A stretch of 64,000 bases of DNA from UBA952 sp044361535. Lineage in GTDB: Bacteria; Bacteroidota; Bacteroidia; Flavobacteriales_D; Crocinitomicaceae. Numbering within the stretch: the first letter of the stretch is position 1; every line of letters begins with the position of its first letter. A program made the translations under genes and the position numbers. A model generated the notes under the pieces. It saw only the letters and a list, made by a program, of their open reading frames with translations, was not told the DNA's origin and did no database searches. Below are positions 1 to 9,960 of the stretch, one piece after another. Where the stretch lies: contig JBIKIQ010000007.1 of assembly GCA_044361535.1 (NCBI GenBank), positions 1 through 64,000 on the forward strand, read 5' to 3'.

Positions 1-1735
1 TTCTTGTGTCGCACCATTGGACCAAGAATAGTTGTAAGGTAAGGTTCCACCGGTGGTTGTTCCATCAATACTTCCTGTTGATCCGCCAAAACACAAAACA
101 TTAGTTACAACAGCGCTATACGATAATTGATTTGGTTGGGAGATAATAACACTTATATTTTCTGTACACCCGTTGGCATCAGTAACATTTACAGAATATG
201 TTCCAGCTAATAATCCACTCACATCTTCGGTTGATGCACCGTTACTCCATGCAAAAGAATAGGGTGTTGTACCTCCTGAAACTGATAAATCAATCGCGGC
301 ATTATTTCCTCCATTACAAGCTACATCAATGTGTGTTTCACTTAGCGTAACTGGTTGTAAAGGTTGTGTTACTTGAAAACTAGAAGTTGTTTGGCATCCA
401 TTTGCATCAGTTACAGTCAGAGTATAAGTACCTGAAGGTAAATTCACAAGATTTGCAGAAGTAGCACCATTCGACCAGTTGTATGAATAAGGAGCAGTGC
501 CTCCTTGAGTGATTGTACTAATAGCACCATTGTTTCCACCGTTGCATAGAACAGGAGTTACAGTTCCAATAATAGACAGTGCTTGAGCTGGTTGTGTTAA
601 GGTATATGATTGATTGAGTATACAACCATTTGCATCGGTTACTACAACGGAGTAAGTCCCTGCTGCTAATCCTGTAATATCCTCTGTTGATGCTCCATTT
701 GACCAATTATAGGAATATCCTGCTGTTCCACCTTGAACTGAAATATTAATAGCCCCTGAAGTTCCACCAAAACACAAGATGTCAGTATTAATACTAGATA
801 CACTAATTGGTTGAGCTGGTTCAGTGATAACATAAGCGCCATTTACTTGACAACCATTGGCATCAGTAATGGTTAAGGAATAATTTCCAGCAGTAATATT
901 TGTCAAATCTTCATTCGTACTTCCGTTAGACCATGCATAGGTGTATGGAGCAGTTCCACCAATTGTAGAGATGTTTATTGAACCATTTGTTCCACCAAAA
1001 CAACTCACATTCGTTTGAGTTTGTGTCAATGATAAAGCCAATGTTGGTTGAGTGATCGTATAGGCACCATTGGTCGTACAACCATTTGCGTCTGTAATAG
1101 TAACTGAATAATTTCCGGCAGAAAGGTTGGTTAAATCTTCTTGAATCGAACCATTAGCCCATAAATAGGAGTAAGGAGTTACACCACCATTTGCTGTGAT
1201 ATTAATTGCACCATTTGCTCCACCAAAGCAACTTACATTAGTAGAAACAACAGGGTTTAGGGAAATAGCAGTTGGTTGAGTTAGAGCAACAGTTGCAGTG
1301 CTGGTACAATTATTAGCATCAGTAACAATTACTGAATAAGAGCCTGCAGGTAGTCCATTGATTGATTGTGTAATAGCTCCTGTTGACCAAGAATAAGAGT
1401 AAGGAGCCGTTCCTCCTGTAGCATTTACCGTAATTCCACCGTCACTTAACCCAAAACAACTGATGTTAAATCCATTGTAATTTGTTGTAGCAGTTGCTGT
1501 TGAACCTAGAATCAAGGGTTGAGTAATTGTATACGAACTTTGGATTGAACATCCATTAGCACTGGTAATAGTTACAGTATATGTGCCAGGAGCTAAATTT
1601 GTAATACTTGAGGTTGATGCTCCATTGGACCACGAATAAGTCAAAGGTGAAGTACCTGTAGCATTGACAGAAATACTTCCATTATTTTGACCAAAGCAAC
1701 TTACATTAGAAACAACAGCATTAGCAATTAGAGGT
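1..1735 (-). repeat. Tandem SprB repeat array (7 full units plus one cut)
   Basis: In-frame coding repeats of roughly 230 bases each inside the adhesin gene. The Cys of each CFG/CNG motif recurs at about 1690, 1455, 1227, 997, 767, 540, 320 and 88. Units differ at many positions, so the array has diverged rather than recently expanded. The repeat continues beyond the left edge. Confidence 0.9.
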
Positions 1736-3579
1736 AAAGGGTTTACCACAACATTGATAGAAGTGTCAATAGAGCAAGCCAAACCGTTGTAAGTGATTGA
1801 GAGGAAGTAGGTTCCACTAGCTAAAGCAGTTGCATTTGGAATTGACGGATTTTGAACGTTAGAAGTAAAACCATTTGGACCGGTCCAATTGTAAATACCA
1901 GTAGGGGATACAGTCGAAGAAAGTGTTAAAGAATTCCCTTCACAAATAGGGCCATTTGAGGTAATGAAAAACGGAGGGCATTGTGAAATATTAATTGGAA
2001 GTTGATTACTTGTTGTAGCAGGACAGCCGTTAGCGTCAAAAGCATCAGTAATCCCGTCGTTGTCATAGGAGTTCCCCGAGATGTTTCCTTCGCCAAAAAT
2101 ATAAGCCACATTATCTAACGTATTGTCACAATTGAAGAGTAAACAATCATTGTTCACAGTTACCTTAAATTTTATTACCGTACTATCAGCGCCAGTTGGA
2201 CTATTTATTACCTGTCCGCCAGTTAACGCGTTAGCTCCTGTTCCAATGCGAACTTTAACAACTTTAGATGCTGCAATATATTCACCTTGATCATCACTTA
2301 ATACATCTGTTTTGAAGCCAAGATTTGGACCATGAATTACTTGAATAGTACCGGGCATGTATGTAACACGGGGATCAAGGGTATCTGTCATAAATGTACC
2401 TATCGATATGTCAGATCCAATATTTTTACCAACCATAGTATATTCTAAGATATCGCCAGGTTGTGCTAATCCACCATTCAAGTCATTAATACGCACACTT
2501 GTTCTTAGATCTGGTTCATAGATATCAATAGCCGATGAAATAGCTCTTGGAATAATTGCATCTTGAGAAGTTACAACTCGAACCGTTGCAGAGGTTGCGG
2601 CATTCGGTAGATAGCTAAGAGTACTATTATTAGGAGTTAATATTCCAGAGTCAAAACCTAAATTATTATTGTAACTAGGTAACCTAAAAGGACTTAAAGC
2701 ACCATTTAGTGTTGATGTACTGTTGAAAAAATCATTTGCACTACGAATTGGATCAGGTACATCTAAAAATGCACCGTTACCATTGAATTGTAGTCTGTCA
2801 CCTTGTATGTTTCTATCACCTTCATGGGCCATTATACCAAGTTGAAATGAAACAGGACCAACGTTTGGCGTATTAAAACCGTTTATTGGAATATCTAACG
2901 TGTTTCCATTGCTAACATATGCCATACCGTCAAAAACAGTAAGATTACGCATGGATAAAAGCGTGTTTTTATATACGACAAATATTGTCCATGCACCGAA
3001 AAGATTATTCGAGCCAGTCTGTGAAACAATATCAGCTACGGTTACACGAGTATTTGTGCCCGAAGCTTGAAGAATTGGCGTAATATCTTTATAGCAATAA
3101 TAACCTGGCATATTAAAATTTGCATTACCTGTAATTGTAGGAATATCAAGTATCTGATCAGCAGTAAGTTGTTGATAAGGACCATTATTTGTCCTGATTT
3201 TAACCTTGTTTCTGTCTGTGTAGTTTGTTGTACTTGTATTTACACGTGCACTCCAATAAAGTCCAGCCCATGTTATTTCAGAGCAATTAGGAAGATTTAG
3301 ACTATCGCTTGATGATTGAAAAGTCGATGGGTTATTATCAATATCGACATAGCCAAAAACAACTCCTCCATCTTGATTGTGATTGCCAGTCGGAGGTAAT
3401 TGATTTTGATATGTTCCGCAATTTGCGTTGCTAGAATTACACGTTATTGCAACGTTGGACAACAAGGTAATGTTTCCTTTTTGATTAACTTGATATCTTA
3501 TATTAAAAGGACTAACAACTTGGGCGGTGATAGTATTTAAACTGAAAAATAGAAATAGGATTGAAATAATTTTATTCAT
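1..3579 (-). CDS. SprB-repeat giant surface adhesin, 5' part (runs off left edge)
   Basis: This is an incomplete gene: 1193 codons are open from the ATG at 3579 to base 1 with no stop. The N-terminus is a signal peptide (MNKIISILFLFFSLNTITAQ). Residues about 30-560 form an ectodomain with a DUF11-like stretch (QPGDILEYTMVGKNIGSD). From about residue 615 onward there are tandem repeats of 76-81 residues with the SprB-repeat pattern: CFGG.NG.I, GGT.PYSYSWSNG, GTYSVTVTDANGC, TQP. Proteins of this class are exported by the T9SS and attached to the cell surface; SprB itself is the mobile gliding adhesin of Flavobacterium johnsoniae. The C-terminal sorting domain, if present, lies outside the window. 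Involvement in gliding is not shown here; many SprB-repeat proteins are simple adhesins. Family placement is firm, the specific role is not. Confidence 0.9.
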   Translation of the reverse strand, partial: MNKIISILFLFFSLNTITAQVVSPFNIRYQVNQKGNITLLSNVAITCNSSNANCGTYQNQLPPTGNHNQDGGVVFGYVDIDNNPSTFQSSSDSLNLPNCSEITWAGLYWSARVNTSTTNYTDRNKVKIRTNNGPYQQLTADQILDIPTITGNANFNMPGYYCYKDITPILQASGTNTRVTVADIVSQTGSNNLFGAWTIFVVYKNTLLSMRNLTVFDGMAYVSNGNTLDIPINGFNTPNVGPVSFQLGIMAHEGDRNIQGDRLQFNGNGAFLDVPDPIRSANDFFNSTSTLNGALSPFRLPSYNNNLGFDSGILTPNNSTLSYLPNAATSATVRVVTSQDAIIPRAISSAIDIYEPDLRTSVRINDLNGGLAQPGDILEYTMVGKNIGSDISIGTFMTDTLDPRVTYMPGTIQVIHGPNLGFKTDVLSDDQGEYIAASKVVKVRIGTGANALTGGQVINSPTGADSTVIKFKVTVNNDCLLFNCDNTLDNVAYIFGEGNISGNSYDNDGITDAFDANGCPATTSNQLPINISQCPPFFITSNGPICEGNSLTLSSTVSPTGIYNWTGPNGFTSNVQNPSIPNATALASGTYFLSITYNGLACSIDTSINVVVNPLPLIANAVVSNVSCFGQNNGSISVNATGTSPLTYSWSNGASTSSITNLAPGTYTVTITSANGCSIQSSYTITQPLILGSTATATTNYNGFNISCFGLSDGGITVNATGGTAPYSYSWSTGAITQSINGLPAGSYSVIVTDANNCTSTATVALTQPTAISLNPVVSTNVSCFGGANGAINITANGGVTPYSYLWANGSIQEDLTNLSAGNYSVTITDANGCTTNGAYTITQPTLALSLTQTQTNVSCFGGTNGSINISTIGGTAPYTYAWSNGSTNEDLTNITAGNYSLTITDANGCQVNGAYVITEPAQPISVSSINTDILCFGGTSGAINISVQGGTAGYSYNWSNGASTEDITGLAAGTYSVVVTDANGCILNQSYTLTQPAQALSIIGTVTPVLCNGGNNGAISTITQGGTAPYSYNWSNGATSANLVNLPSGTYTLTVTDANGCQTTSSFQVTQPLQPVTLSETHIDVACNGGNNAAIDLSVSGGTTPYSFAWSNGASTEDVSGLLAGTYSVNVTDANGCTENISVIISQPNQLSYSAVVTNVLCFGGSTGSIDGTTTGGTLPYNYSWSNGATQE

Positions 3580-3695
3580 ACTGAATTGAAGGATAGAGTT
3601 TATAAAAAATCTATTTGAATTTGTTTTATATATAGTTTGTGTCTTTAAGACACGAAAATTAGTTATTATGGTTGCCTTACACAATTTTTTTTTAT

Positions 3696-3740
3696 TAAAT
3701 TTTGTTTAAATTTCTGATTACAGATTATAAACAAAATTTA
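3696..3740. other. Perfect 13-bp inverted repeat in divergent intergenic region
   Basis: TAAATTTTGTTTA at 3696-3708 is the exact reverse complement of 3728-3740. The 19-base spacer holds a second small palindrome, TCTG-ATTA-CAGA. It lies between the adhesin gene and proS, which are divergent. No T-run follows the hairpin on either strand (a T-run precedes it on +), so it is a poor terminator. An operator or RNA hairpin is possible; function unknown. Confidence 0.5.
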
Positions 3741-3848
3741 TTCGTATTAGTAATGAGTTAATAGTCAATTGATTGATTTCTATCAGGCACACAATTTAAT
3801 TGAGATTATTTTGAACTAAATTTCCTTTTCATGTTTACTTTGATTAAC

Positions 3849-3856
3849 TACCTTTG
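3849..3856 (+). promoter_or_regulatory. Candidate -7 element for proS operon
   Basis: TACCTTTG matches the Bacteroidota -7 consensus TAnnTTTG and ends 19 bases before the proS ATG. No clear TTTG -33 element sits at the usual 17-23 base spacing. It would give a 5' leader of about 13-15 bases. Confidence 0.5.
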
Positions 3857-3875
3857 TAGCCAAATTTGAAAAAGT

Positions 3876-5348
3876 ATGTCTCAACAGAAAGTAACAAGAG
3901 CAGAAGATTACTCGAAATGGTACAACGATTTAGTATACAAGGCTGATTTAGCTGAACATTCAGATGTACGCGGTTGTATGGTAATCAAACCTTATGGTTA
4001 TGCTATCTGGGAAAATATGCGTGATGTTTTAGATCGTCGATTTAAAGAAACGGGACATTCCAACGCCTATTTTCCATTATTTATTCCAAAATCGTATTTG
4101 AGTAAAGAAGCGTCTCACGTAGATGGTTTTGCCAAGGAATGTGCTGTTGTAACGCATTATCGTTTGAAAAATGCCGAGGATGGGAGTGGTGTAATTGTAG
4201 ATCCTGAGGCAAAACTAGAAGAAGAATTAATCGTACGACCAACGTCTGAAACAATCATTTGGAATTCCTATAAAAATTGGATTCAATCGTATAGAGATTT
4301 ACCTATTCTAATCAATCAATGGGCGAATGTGGTTCGTTGGGAAATGCGAACACGTTTGTTTTTGCGTACGGCTGAGTTTTTATGGCAAGAAGGTCACACA
4401 GCCCATGCCAGCAAAGAGGAAGCAATAAAAGAAGCAGAAACCATGTTGGATGTATATGCGGAATTTGCTGAACAATACATGGCAATGCCGGTAATCAAAG
4501 GTCGAAAAACTGCTTCTGAGCGTTTTGCAGGAGCGGAAGATACGTTGTGTATTGAGGCAATGATGCAAGATGGTAAAGCTCTTCAAGCTGGAACTTCTCA
4601 TTTTCTGGGACAAAACTTTGCAAAAGCATTTGAGGTAAAATTTGCCGATAAAGAAGGAAAATTAGAATATGTATGGGCTACCTCTTGGGGTGTTTCAACA
4701 AGGTTGATGGGGGCTCTGATTATGACTCATTCAGATGATGAAGGATTGGTTGTTCCACCAAAATTAGCTCCATTGCAAGTGGTTGCAGTTCCAATTTACC
4801 GTTCTGAGGAAGAAAAAGCGAGTATTGTTGCCAAATTTGAGGAATGGGCGGTTTTGTTGAAAGCAAAAGGAATTTCGTTCAAAATTGACGACGATGATAA
4901 CCGCAGACCGGGATGGAAATTTGCAGAATATGAGGTAAAAGGTGTTCCGGTTCGTTTGGCATTAGGACCAAGAGACATGGCAAATAATGTAGTGGAAGTA
5001 GCTCGACGTGATACAAAAGAAAAAACGGTGGTATCCATGGAGGGAATTGAGGAGTTTATTGAAAACTTGTTACATGACATCCAGACTTCATTATTTAATA
5101 AAGCACTAGCGCATCGTGAAGCAAATACGCGCACCGTGGAAACGTACGAAGAATTTAAGGTTGAAATCGAAAAAGGTGGATTCATTTTGGCACATTGGGA
5201 CGGTACACCTGAAACAGAATCGAAAGTAAAAGAAGAGACACAAGCTACCATTCGATGCATTGCCTTGGATCAAGTTCAAGAAGAAGGAAAATGTATGGTT
5301 ACTGGAAATCCATCAACGGGTCGTGTGATTTTTGCAAAAGCTTATTAA
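3876..5348 (+). CDS. proS: Prolyl-tRNA synthetase (archaeal/eukaryal type)
   Basis: Charges tRNA-Pro with proline in the cytoplasm. At 490 residues without the bacterial editing insertion, it belongs to the shorter ProS form used by eukaryotes, archaea and many Bacteroidota. The N-terminus (TRAEDYSKWYNDLVYKADLA) is typical. Class II motif 2 is visible around RWEMRTRLFLRTAEFLWQEG (about residues 151-170), followed by an anticodon-binding region starting near PLQVVAVPIY and a C-terminal domain with Cys residues ending KAY. It is first in a + strand run with purK (3 bases downstream) and aroE. A -7 element lies just upstream. No abnormality seen. Confidence 0.96.
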   Translation: MSQQKVTRAEDYSKWYNDLVYKADLAEHSDVRGCMVIKPYGYAIWENMRDVLDRRFKETGHSNAYFPLFIPKSYLSKEASHVDGFAKECAVVTHYRLKNAEDGSGVIVDPEAKLEEELIVRPTSETIIWNSYKNWIQSYRDLPILINQWANVVRWEMRTRLFLRTAEFLWQEGHTAHASKEEAIKEAETMLDVYAEFAEQYMAMPVIKGRKTASERFAGAEDTLCIEAMMQDGKALQAGTSHFLGQNFAKAFEVKFADKEGKLEYVWATSWGVSTRLMGALIMTHSDDEGLVVPPKLAPLQVVAVPIYRSEEEKASIVAKFEEWAVLLKAKGISFKIDDDDNRRPGWKFAEYEVKGVPVRLALGPRDMANNVVEVARRDTKEKTVVSMEGIEEFIENLLHDIQTSLFNKALAHREANTRTVETYEEFKVEIEKGGFILAHWDGTPETESKVKEETQATIRCIALDQVQEEGKCMVTGNPSTGRVIFAKAY

Positions 5349-5351
5349 TGT

Positions 5352-6494
5352 ATGAAGACGTGGTACGGAAAGGATTTTAAATTAGGAATACTAGGAGCGG
5401 GACAATTAGGCCGAATGATTATTCAAGAGGCGATTAATTGGAATGTTCTTGTATTTACTTTAGATTCAGATCCGGAGGCTCCTTGTAGCAAGATTTCGCA
5501 TGAATTTGTATGTGGCTCAATAACAGATTATGAAACGGTACTTCATTTTGGAAAAGATAAAGACCTCATTACCGTAGAAATTGAGAATGTGAACATAGAA
5601 GCGTTGGAGGAATTGGAAAGGGGAGGAGTGTCTGTCTTTCCTCAACCACGCGTTTTACGTATCATTCGCGACAAAGGAATTCAAAAGCAATTTTATGCTG
5701 ATCATGGAATTCCAACAGCTGATTTTCGTTTAATTGAATCCGATGAAATTAATCAACATGCTGATTTTCTTCCTTTTGCACAGAAACTAAGAACCGGTGG
5801 ATATGACGGAAAAGGAGTTCAAATCATGCAATCTTTATCAGATTTTGATAAATCCTTCGATGCACCGACGGTGTTAGAAAAATTTGTTGATTTCCAAAAG
5901 GAATTGGCGGTTATTGTGGCGCGTAACAAAAAAGGTGAAGTAATTTCCTATCCAACCGTAGAATGTGAATTTAATCCGCAAGCGAATTTAGTTGAGTTTT
6001 TATTTTCTCCTGCTGAAATTTCTGCTGAAATTGAGAAAGAGGCTCAGCGAATGGCGGATGACATCATTCAGAAATTGGATATGGTTGGGATATTGGCGGT
6101 TGAATTTTTCCTGACGAAAGAGGGTAAATTATTGGTGAATGAAATTGCTCCTCGACCACATAACAGTGGACATCATACGATTGAATGTAATGTAACTTCG
6201 CAGTTTGAACAACACCTCAGAAGCATTTTGAATTTACCTCTCGGCGCAACTGATTTGATTCAACCCGGAGCCATGATTAATATCCTGGGAGAGCCCAATT
6301 CTAATGGAACAGCTTATTATCAAGGTATGGAGGTCTTATTAGCTGAACCGGGGATTTACGTTCATATTTATGGCAAGGAAAAAGTGAAAGAATTCCGAAA
6401 AATGGGACATTTCACGATTACAGCACCAACTGTGGAGGACTTGAAACAAAAAGCGGAGAGGTTGAAGAATAGCATCAAGGCGGTTGGTAAATAA
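5352..6494 (+). CDS. purK: N5-carboxyaminoimidazole ribonucleotide synthase
   Basis: ATP-grasp enzyme of purine synthesis that converts AIR, bicarbonate and ATP to N5-CAIR. The N-terminal nucleotide-binding fold shows GILGAGQLGRM, the ATP-grasp core shows KLRTGGYDGKGVQ, and the metal/ATP-binding end shows VNEIAPRPHNSGHHT. The 380-residue length is normal. It begins 3 bases after the proS stop, so translation is probably coupled. The partner mutase purE is not in this window. The start was chosen at the ATG giving MKTWYGKDFKLGILG, which places the glycine-rich motif at the expected position. Confidence 0.95.
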   Translation: MKTWYGKDFKLGILGAGQLGRMIIQEAINWNVLVFTLDSDPEAPCSKISHEFVCGSITDYETVLHFGKDKDLITVEIENVNIEALEELERGGVSVFPQPRVLRIIRDKGIQKQFYADHGIPTADFRLIESDEINQHADFLPFAQKLRTGGYDGKGVQIMQSLSDFDKSFDAPTVLEKFVDFQKELAVIVARNKKGEVISYPTVECEFNPQANLVEFLFSPAEISAEIEKEAQRMADDIIQKLDMVGILAVEFFLTKEGKLLVNEIAPRPHNSGHHTIECNVTSQFEQHLRSILNLPLGATDLIQPGAMINILGEPNSNGTAYYQGMEVLLAEPGIYVHIYGKEKVKEFRKMGHFTITAPTVEDLKQKAERLKNSIKAVGK

Positions 6495-6502
6495 ATTGTG
6501 CG

Positions 6503-7234
6503 ATGAAACACTACGGCCTTCTCGGTAAATCACTTTCTCATTCTTTTTCAAAAGGATTTTTCACGAATTATTTTCTACAACATCAGATTGAGGCTGATTA
6601 TTCAAACTTTGAAATTGAAAATATTGATGAGGCACAGAAAATCCTGCAATCCGATTTGGCTGGTTTAAACGTTACATTTCCTTACAAAGAATCCATTATT
6701 TCTTATTTAGACGAGGTAACCGAGGAAGCACGAATTATTGGAGCCGTAAATACCATTCAGTTTGTTGATGAGAAATCCTTTGGTCACAATACCGATGCAT
6801 TTGGATTTGCTCAATCGATAAAGCCTTTTTTTACGAATTTACATGAACGAGCACTGATTTTTGGAACAGGAGGAGCGTCTAAAGCGGTAGCTCATGTCTT
6901 AACAAATTTGGGAGTTCAAGTATATTTTATTTCCACTTCCAAAAAAGGAGCTTCGATTTTTTCGTACGATGACTTGAATGAACACATGCTTCAGGGATGC
7001 AAACTTTGGGTGAATTGCACCCCAATAGGTACATATCCCAATGTTACAGATGAATTACCCATTCCTTGGGTGCAATTATCCGAAGATCATTTGGTGGTTG
7101 ATTTGGTTTACAATCCTCCTAAATCTCAATTTTTACTGAAAGCACTAGAACACGGCGCCACTATTCTTAATGGTGAATCGATGCTGAAAGAACAAGCCTT
7201 GAAAAGTTGGGAGATTTGGAACGGAAATCTTTAA
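6503..7234 (+). CDS. aroE: Shikimate dehydrogenase
   Basis: NADP-dependent reduction of 3-dehydroshikimate to shikimate in the aromatic amino-acid pathway. Visible motifs are the shikimate-binding GKSLSHSFS at the N-terminus, NVTFPYKESI with the catalytic Lys, NTDAFGF with the conserved Asp, and the nucleotide-binding GTGGASKAVAHVL. The 243-residue length is slightly shorter than in Escherichia coli but usual for Bacteroidota. It lies 8 bases after purK and its 3' end overlaps the convergent receptor gene by 4 bases. Confidence 0.95.
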   Translation: MKHYGLLGKSLSHSFSKGFFTNYFLQHQIEADYSNFEIENIDEAQKILQSDLAGLNVTFPYKESIISYLDEVTEEARIIGAVNTIQFVDEKSFGHNTDAFGFAQSIKPFFTNLHERALIFGTGGASKAVAHVLTNLGVQVYFISTSKKGASIFSYDDLNEHMLQGCKLWVNCTPIGTYPNVTDELPIPWVQLSEDHLVVDLVYNPPKSQFLLKALEHGATILNGESMLKEQALKSWEIWNGNL

Positions 7235-9576
7235 AACTGAATTTTATATACTAGATTAGGGAAAAAACCGAGTTGGTTGGTCGTTCTAATGCTCTGTGAT
7301 TGGTTGTCATAGCTTTGCGAAAAAACATTCTTATGGTTCGTTATATTTTGAAGATCTAAAAAGAATGTTTGTGCTATTTTTCGTTTGCTACTATTCAGAG
7401 TAAATCCTGCTTTGAAATCTAACCGATAATATTGGCTGTAAAAACTAGAGTAAACATCTGTTGATAATACTTCATGCCCAATAAGGTTTGACATATCCAA
7501 ATCTATTGGGGTGTAAGCTCTTCCACCCGCGTTCGTGAATTTTAGATCAATAGAAAATCGATTTCGTTTTTCAGCTCCCAATTTCCATTCCTTTCCCGCT
7601 AGGAGGTTAATTACGTATTTTCCATTGAAAGCTGTATTTCGTTCAACTCCATCGCTTCCTTTGTAAGTGGAATTGTAAATGGAAGAGGTAAATAAACCGT
7701 AATAACCGCGATTAAAGAATTTCTCAACGGTTAGTTCTATTCCATAGTTGGTTCCCGTTCCATTGTTAACCAAACTATCGGTTAAATCAGTTCTAAATGT
7801 TGCGCCGGTATTTAACATGGAATAATTGCTTGAAAATGAATTCACTGGGACATTGTAAATAGATTGATAGTACACCTCAGATTTAATTCGCCAATCTTTA
7901 ACTGGTTGAATATTGTATCCTAAAACGAGGTGATGACTTTTGGTGAAATCTAAGTTCTTGTTGTTGTAAAAGATATTTCCGTTAGCATCTTCGGTTTGTA
8001 AAAAATAAACATTGATTGGTTGCATTTGAGCGTGTAAACCATAGCCAAAATTCAAACTACTTTTGTTTGTGACGTTATAAATTAAACCTAATCTTGGTTC
8101 AATTGACGTGGAATTATTCAGCGATAAAAATTGCGAATGAATTCCTGTATTCAGTGTTAATTTAGATGAAATGGAATGTTTTACATGCGCAAAAGCCTGA
8201 GCTAGGTTAGTATACCCTTGATAATCCCAAATTTGTTTGATTGGTTCAAAAATGTGGTTTTTTGTTTGAAAATTTAAGTCTAATCCAATAATCTCATCAA
8301 TTACTCCAACTTTCACAAAAAGCCTTGAATTGATTTTGTAATTGTAATTACTTGAAATAAAATAGCTGGTTTTAGCAACATTATTGGTTTCTCTTATAAA
8401 ACTACTATCTGTCATATGGTCAACATCATAGGCAATTTGATCACTACTTGAATAATTTATTCCTAAAGTGGAAGAGATAAAAGATTTGGAGTTGATTTGT
8501 TTGTGATGATTCAATCCACTGATTCCAATTTTACTTGTAAAATCTACTTTGTTTCCATTTCCATACAATGAATTATTTGGTCCCCCTCCAATGTTGATGG
8601 TACTGGAAGCTAAAATCCCGAACAAGGAAAATTTACCCAATTTTGTATTTCCACTGGAGAATTTAAATGAGAAATCTTGATAAGATGGGGTAGCAGTTGT
8701 GCCAATATTTACACCAGCAGCTTGAGCAATTCCTGCCAATGAGTATCGATATCCTATTAAATAAGAAGCGTCACTTTTTTTACTGAAAGGTCCTTCGGTG
8801 GTTAATTCTAATCCTGTTATCACCCCAGCTTGAACGGTTGTTTCTCTTTTCTTTGTATTACCATTTCTAAATCCAAGATCAAAAACACCAGAAGTTGAAT
8901 TTCCAAATTCAGCAGGAAAAGCAGAAGTGAAGAAATCAGAGTTTTTTAGGAGGTTTGTATTCAATGCACTAACAGCTCCACCAGTTGTTCCAACCGAAGC
9001 AAAATGATTGGGGTTCGTTACGTTCATTCCATCGATACGCCATAAAACACCAACGGGAGAATTACCACGAATTACGATATCATTTCTACTGTCATCTGGT
9101 GCACTCACTCCAGCAAAATTAGCAGCTAATCGTGCTGGATCATTTCTCCCTCCTGCATAGCGATTTACCTCTTCCATAGAAAAAGCTCGCGCACTTATAC
9201 TAGCTAATTTATTCGAGGTCTCTCCTTTATTCTTCCCTTCGATGGTAATCTCTCCCATTTGAGTTAGCTCTTCTTCCATCGCAAAATCTAGGATAACCTC
9301 TTTTCCAGATGTAACGATAACATTCGGGACGATGATTGTTTTATAACCCACGTATGCCACTTTTAATTCATAACGATCAGGCGGGATATTTGTCAATTCA
9401 TAGTTTCCATCTGAATCTGCTGTTGTTCCTTTTTGGATCGAAATAATTTGAACAGAAGCACCTGTAATAGGCGTTTGAGCATGTTTATCAAGAATGTTAC
9501 CGCGAAGGGTTTGAAAATTGTTTTGAGCGAAAAAAAAGGTTGGAAAAATCAATGACAGAAAAATCAATCGATACAT
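7231..9576 (-). CDS. TonB-dependent receptor with carboxypeptidase-regulatory-like domain
   Basis: Outer-membrane receptor of 781 residues with a signal peptide (MYRLIFLSLIFPTFFFAQ). Residues about 20-105 are a carboxypeptidase-regulatory-like beta-sandwich (LRGNILDKHAQTPITGASVQ, GNYELTNIPPDRYELKVAYV). A plug domain follows (RNDIVIRGNSPVGVLWRIDG), then a long beta-barrel ending in an aromatic residue (VYKIQF). The substrate cannot be read from the sequence; there is no adjacent SusD-like gene, so a SusC role is unlikely. The aligned ligand may be a siderophore, cofactor or peptide. The gene is isolated, with aroE convergent and a 384-base gap upstream. Confidence 0.88.
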   Translation of the reverse strand: MYRLIFLSLIFPTFFFAQNNFQTLRGNILDKHAQTPITGASVQIISIQKGTTADSDGNYELTNIPPDRYELKVAYVGYKTIIVPNVIVTSGKEVILDFAMEEELTQMGEITIEGKNKGETSNKLASISARAFSMEEVNRYAGGRNDPARLAANFAGVSAPDDSRNDIVIRGNSPVGVLWRIDGMNVTNPNHFASVGTTGGAVSALNTNLLKNSDFFTSAFPAEFGNSTSGVFDLGFRNGNTKKRETTVQAGVITGLELTTEGPFSKKSDASYLIGYRYSLAGIAQAAGVNIGTTATPSYQDFSFKFSSGNTKLGKFSLFGILASSTINIGGGPNNSLYGNGNKVDFTSKIGISGLNHHKQINSKSFISSTLGINYSSSDQIAYDVDHMTDSSFIRETNNVAKTSYFISSNYNYKINSRLFVKVGVIDEIIGLDLNFQTKNHIFEPIKQIWDYQGYTNLAQAFAHVKHSISSKLTLNTGIHSQFLSLNNSTSIEPRLGLIYNVTNKSSLNFGYGLHAQMQPINVYFLQTEDANGNIFYNNKNLDFTKSHHLVLGYNIQPVKDWRIKSEVYYQSIYNVPVNSFSSNYSMLNTGATFRTDLTDSLVNNGTGTNYGIELTVEKFFNRGYYGLFTSSIYNSTYKGSDGVERNTAFNGKYVINLLAGKEWKLGAEKRNRFSIDLKFTNAGGRAYTPIDLDMSNLIGHEVLSTDVYSSFYSQYYRLDFKAGFTLNSSKRKIAQTFFLDLQNITNHKNVFSQSYDNQSQSIRTTNQLGFFPNLVYKIQF

Positions 9577-9960
9577 ATAGTGTTTTTACAATAAGCATAG
9601 GTGCTTACTCTTAACTTAGACGATTTAAGGTGCATTTACTTGCATTATTATAGAAATAAAAACATAACACATTGATTTTCAATTAAAAAAAGTGTTCTTT
9701 GTTATTCTTTACAAAATTGATTTAATTTTCGTTTATAGGATTGAAGATAATAATGTTTGGTTGAATCCTTCAAAAAAGAGTTTGAAATCTTTATTCTACT
9801 TGTGTTGTTTTAAACTAAGAAATCAGATTAATTGATTACCTTTATACTTTATGGAAGTTTTGACTTTTTGATCGGTCAGTTAATTTTGCTTATCATCTCA
9901 TTTATAAGGTTCTATCTCCCATTCGTACATTATTAACATTAATAAAACAGTTTATCAATT
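9577..9960. other. Intergenic region between divergent receptor and cold-shock-domain genes
   Basis: AT-rich 384-base gap. It holds the good promoter match listed at 9858-9888 for the + strand gene. I found no convincing TAnnTTTG element for the receptor gene on the - strand, no coding potential and no strong hairpin. Confidence 0.6.
9858..9888 (+). promoter_or_regulatory. Bacteroidota promoter for the cold-shock-domain gene
   Basis: TTTTG at 9858-9862, an 18-base spacer, then TAATTTTG at 9881-9888: a close match to TTTG-N17-23-TAnnTTTG. It predicts a transcript start near 9892 and a 5' leader of about 65-70 bases. Confidence 0.65.

Noticed and set aside
3067..3300. 77-residue open frame on the + strand inside the adhesin region
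   Set aside because: It is antisense to the adhesin gene, has no recognisable product, and the - strand reading gives a continuous secreted protein.
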